Positions 63,082-64,000 of a stretch of 64,000 bases of DNA are shown here, in pieces. The stretch is from NCBI RefSeq assembly GCF_016862515.1, contig NZ_BONC01000026.1, forward strand, positions 1 through 64,000. The letters are read 5' to 3'. The translations under genes were made by a program, and so were the position numbers. The DNA is from Asanoa iriomotensis (GTDB lineage: Bacteria > Actinomycetota > Actinomycetes > Mycobacteriales > Micromonosporaceae). How positions within the stretch are numbered: the first letter of the stretch is position 1; each line of letters starts with the position of its first letter. A model generated the notes under the pieces. That model was not told the DNA's origin. It ran no database searches and saw nothing but the letters and a program-made list of their open reading frames with translations.

Positions 63082-63582
63082 CTAGTTGACCACCACCGCG
63101 GCCACCCAGATGATCGCGATGGCCAGGGCCGAGCCGAGCTCGACCAGCATGGCCAGGCCGGCCGCCTTGATCGCGTGCTTGGTCGACGGCCAGGCCTGCC
63201 GGCTGTCGCCGAGCCGGGCGATCTCGGCCAGCCAGACGCCGGCGACGAAGCCGATCACGAGGCCGATCACCGGGATCAGGAAGAAGCCGACGATCGCCAG
63301 GACGCCGCCGAGGAGCAGGGTCCGATTGGGTACGCCGGTGCGCTTGAGGTTGCGCCCGGGCCAGGCGTACTTGACCACGATGCCGAGGCCGGCGATCAGC
63401 GTGACCAGCGCCAGCAGGCCCCACCGCGTGGCGCCCTCGCCGGCCAGGAACGCCCAGGCCACCGCCGACGCCCAGCAGAGCAGCAACCCGGGCAGGAACG
63501 GGATCACGACCCCGAAAACGCCGACCACCATGGCGACCCCGGACAGGATCGTGACGTTGGTCTGCGTATCGGTCAGATCCAT
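63082..63582 (-). CDS. DUF456 family membrane protein
   Basis: This 166-residue protein has about four membrane stretches (VTILSGVAMVVGVFGVVIPF, LLLCWASAVAWAFLAGEGAT, LLALVTLIAGLGIVVKYAW and the last LAMLVELGSALAIAIIWVAA). Gly-rich LGGVLAIVGFFLIPVIGLVI and GFVAGVWLAEIARLGDSRQA, the DUF456 core, lie between them. The function is unknown. It lies 52 bases upstream of the ligase gene and may share a transcript. Confidence 0.8.
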   Translation of the reverse strand: MDLTDTQTNVTILSGVAMVVGVFGVVIPFLPGLLLCWASAVAWAFLAGEGATRWGLLALVTLIAGLGIVVKYAWPGRNLKRTGVPNRTLLLGGVLAIVGFFLIPVIGLVIGFVAGVWLAEIARLGDSRQAWPSTKHAIKAAGLAMLVELGSALAIAIIWVAAVVVN

Positions 63583-63599
63583 TGCCGCACTCTAGCGGT

Positions 63600-64000
63600 C
63601 TACAGCACGAAAGCGTCGGTCCAGAGCTGCCCCGATCGCCCGGAGAGGGCGTCGAGCAGAGCAACGGCCTGCTGGTCGGTGAGCGCGGCGACGAAGTCGA
63701 CGATCGCCCGGCCACGGGCCCGGGCGGCCCGGTCGGGCGTGCCCACCGGCAGCTCGGCCTCGGCCAACTCGACCAGGTCGTGCAGGCGCTGCGGCAACCG
63801 GGCCTCCTCGGCCGGGTCGACGATCCAGGCCAGCAGCGCCTCGACCAGGGTGGCCAGCAGGCGGGCCTGGCCGCGCTGGTGCAGCGCCAGGTCGGGGCGG
63901 TCCAGCACGAACCGGTGGTGGATCAGCTTGAGCACCTGGACCTCGTGCCACTGGGGCCGGTCCAGCAACACGTAGCCGGAGCGGACCGACGGGTTGTCGG
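63600..64000 (-). CDS. dgt: dGTPase-like deoxynucleoside triphosphohydrolase (3' part; gene continues past the window)
   Basis: Only the last 132 or so residues are present, in an open frame to the window edge. The visible part reads LLDRPQWHEVQVLKLIHHRF, ALHQRGQARLLATLVEALLA, and AIVDFVAALTDQQAVALLDA before ending SGRSGQLWTDAFVL. This is the C-terminal helical part of the HD-domain dGTPase family in actinobacteria. The HD active site would lie upstream, beyond 64000. The family call rests on this tail only. Confidence 0.65.
   Translation of the reverse strand, partial: DNPSVRSGYVLLDRPQWHEVQVLKLIHHRFVLDRPDLALHQRGQARLLATLVEALLAWIVDPAEEARLPQRLHDLVELAEAELPVGTPDRAARARGRAIVDFVAALTDQQAVALLDALSGRSGQLWTDAFVL

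Overview
This window is high-GC actinobacterial chromosome. Codons end almost always in G or C, many genes start with GTG, and many have antisense shadow frames. The gene set points to a mycelial, spore-forming actinomycete, most likely Micromonosporaceae (inference). It includes HrdB/SigA-like and SigB-like sigma factors, a Spo0M-type protein, a sortase-anchored chaplin-like protein, the coproporphyrin-type heme genes (hemE, hemG/cgoX, hemQ) and many actinobacterial DUF families. Much of it follows the order known from Mycobacterium tuberculosis Rv2674 to Rv2710: msrB, hemQ, hemG, hemE, DUF3000, RNase D, dxs, TRAM methyltransferase, APC permease, ceoB, ceoC, DUF3159, OB-fold, DUF3710, dut, DUF3093, DUF4193, cei-like, suhB, sigA, DUF3039 and sigB. 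Lineage-specific genes sit between these. No tRNA, rRNA, CRISPR array, prophage or insertion sequence was seen.

Layout. 0-3 kb: MFS exporter divergent from a MarR regulator, then a SigB-like sigma factor. 3-12 kb: Spo0M protein, Dtd, a methyltransferase, a secreted M28 peptidase, a cupin, a broken PadR/methyltransferase remnant, a HhH-GPD protein, a DUF7455 protein and a DEAD-type helicase. 12-16.5 kb: TRIC channel, DUF3039, pseudouridine catabolism (psuG and a PfkB kinase), an epimerase, a BrnT/BrnA-like toxin-antitoxin pair and DUF3099. 16.5-29 kb: the conserved sigA-suhB-cei-DUF4193-DUF3093-dut-DUF3710-OB-DUF3159-ceoC-ceoB-APC-RNA methyltransferase block. 29-36 kb: dxs, two paralogous beta-propeller membrane proteins and a two-component system. 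36-45 kb: galE, a fadA-fadB beta-oxidation pair, a Gln/Pro-rich membrane protein, two VOC proteins, a tetR-gap pair and a HigB/HigA-like toxin-antitoxin pair. 45-56 kb: RNase D, an S1C protease, an MFS exporter with a short leader peptide, the heme genes and a truncated globin, GNAT, zinc-binding, CBM48 and APH proteins, and msrB. 56-64 kb: a PH-like membrane protein, the chaplin-like protein, a Stf0-type sulfotransferase, a LigD-type polymerase and a separate ATP-dependent ligase (a split NHEJ set), a K+ channel, a secreted alpha/beta hydrolase, DUF456 and the 3' end of a dGTPase-like gene.

The most unusual points are these. A palindromic repeat family (arm core GGAACGGTCCGTT) occupies three convergent gene junctions and is doubled at one. 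A 12-codon leader peptide with a competing hairpin lies in front of an MFS efflux gene. An intact 16-bp operator stands in front of what looks like a deletion fusion of a PadR-type gene and a methyltransferase. One gene appears to start with CTG. A single-domain chaplin carries an LPRTG anchor. Several genes look leaderless, with a TAnnnT -10 box 6-8 bases before the start codon. No homology search could be run; family calls rest on motifs, lengths and context.
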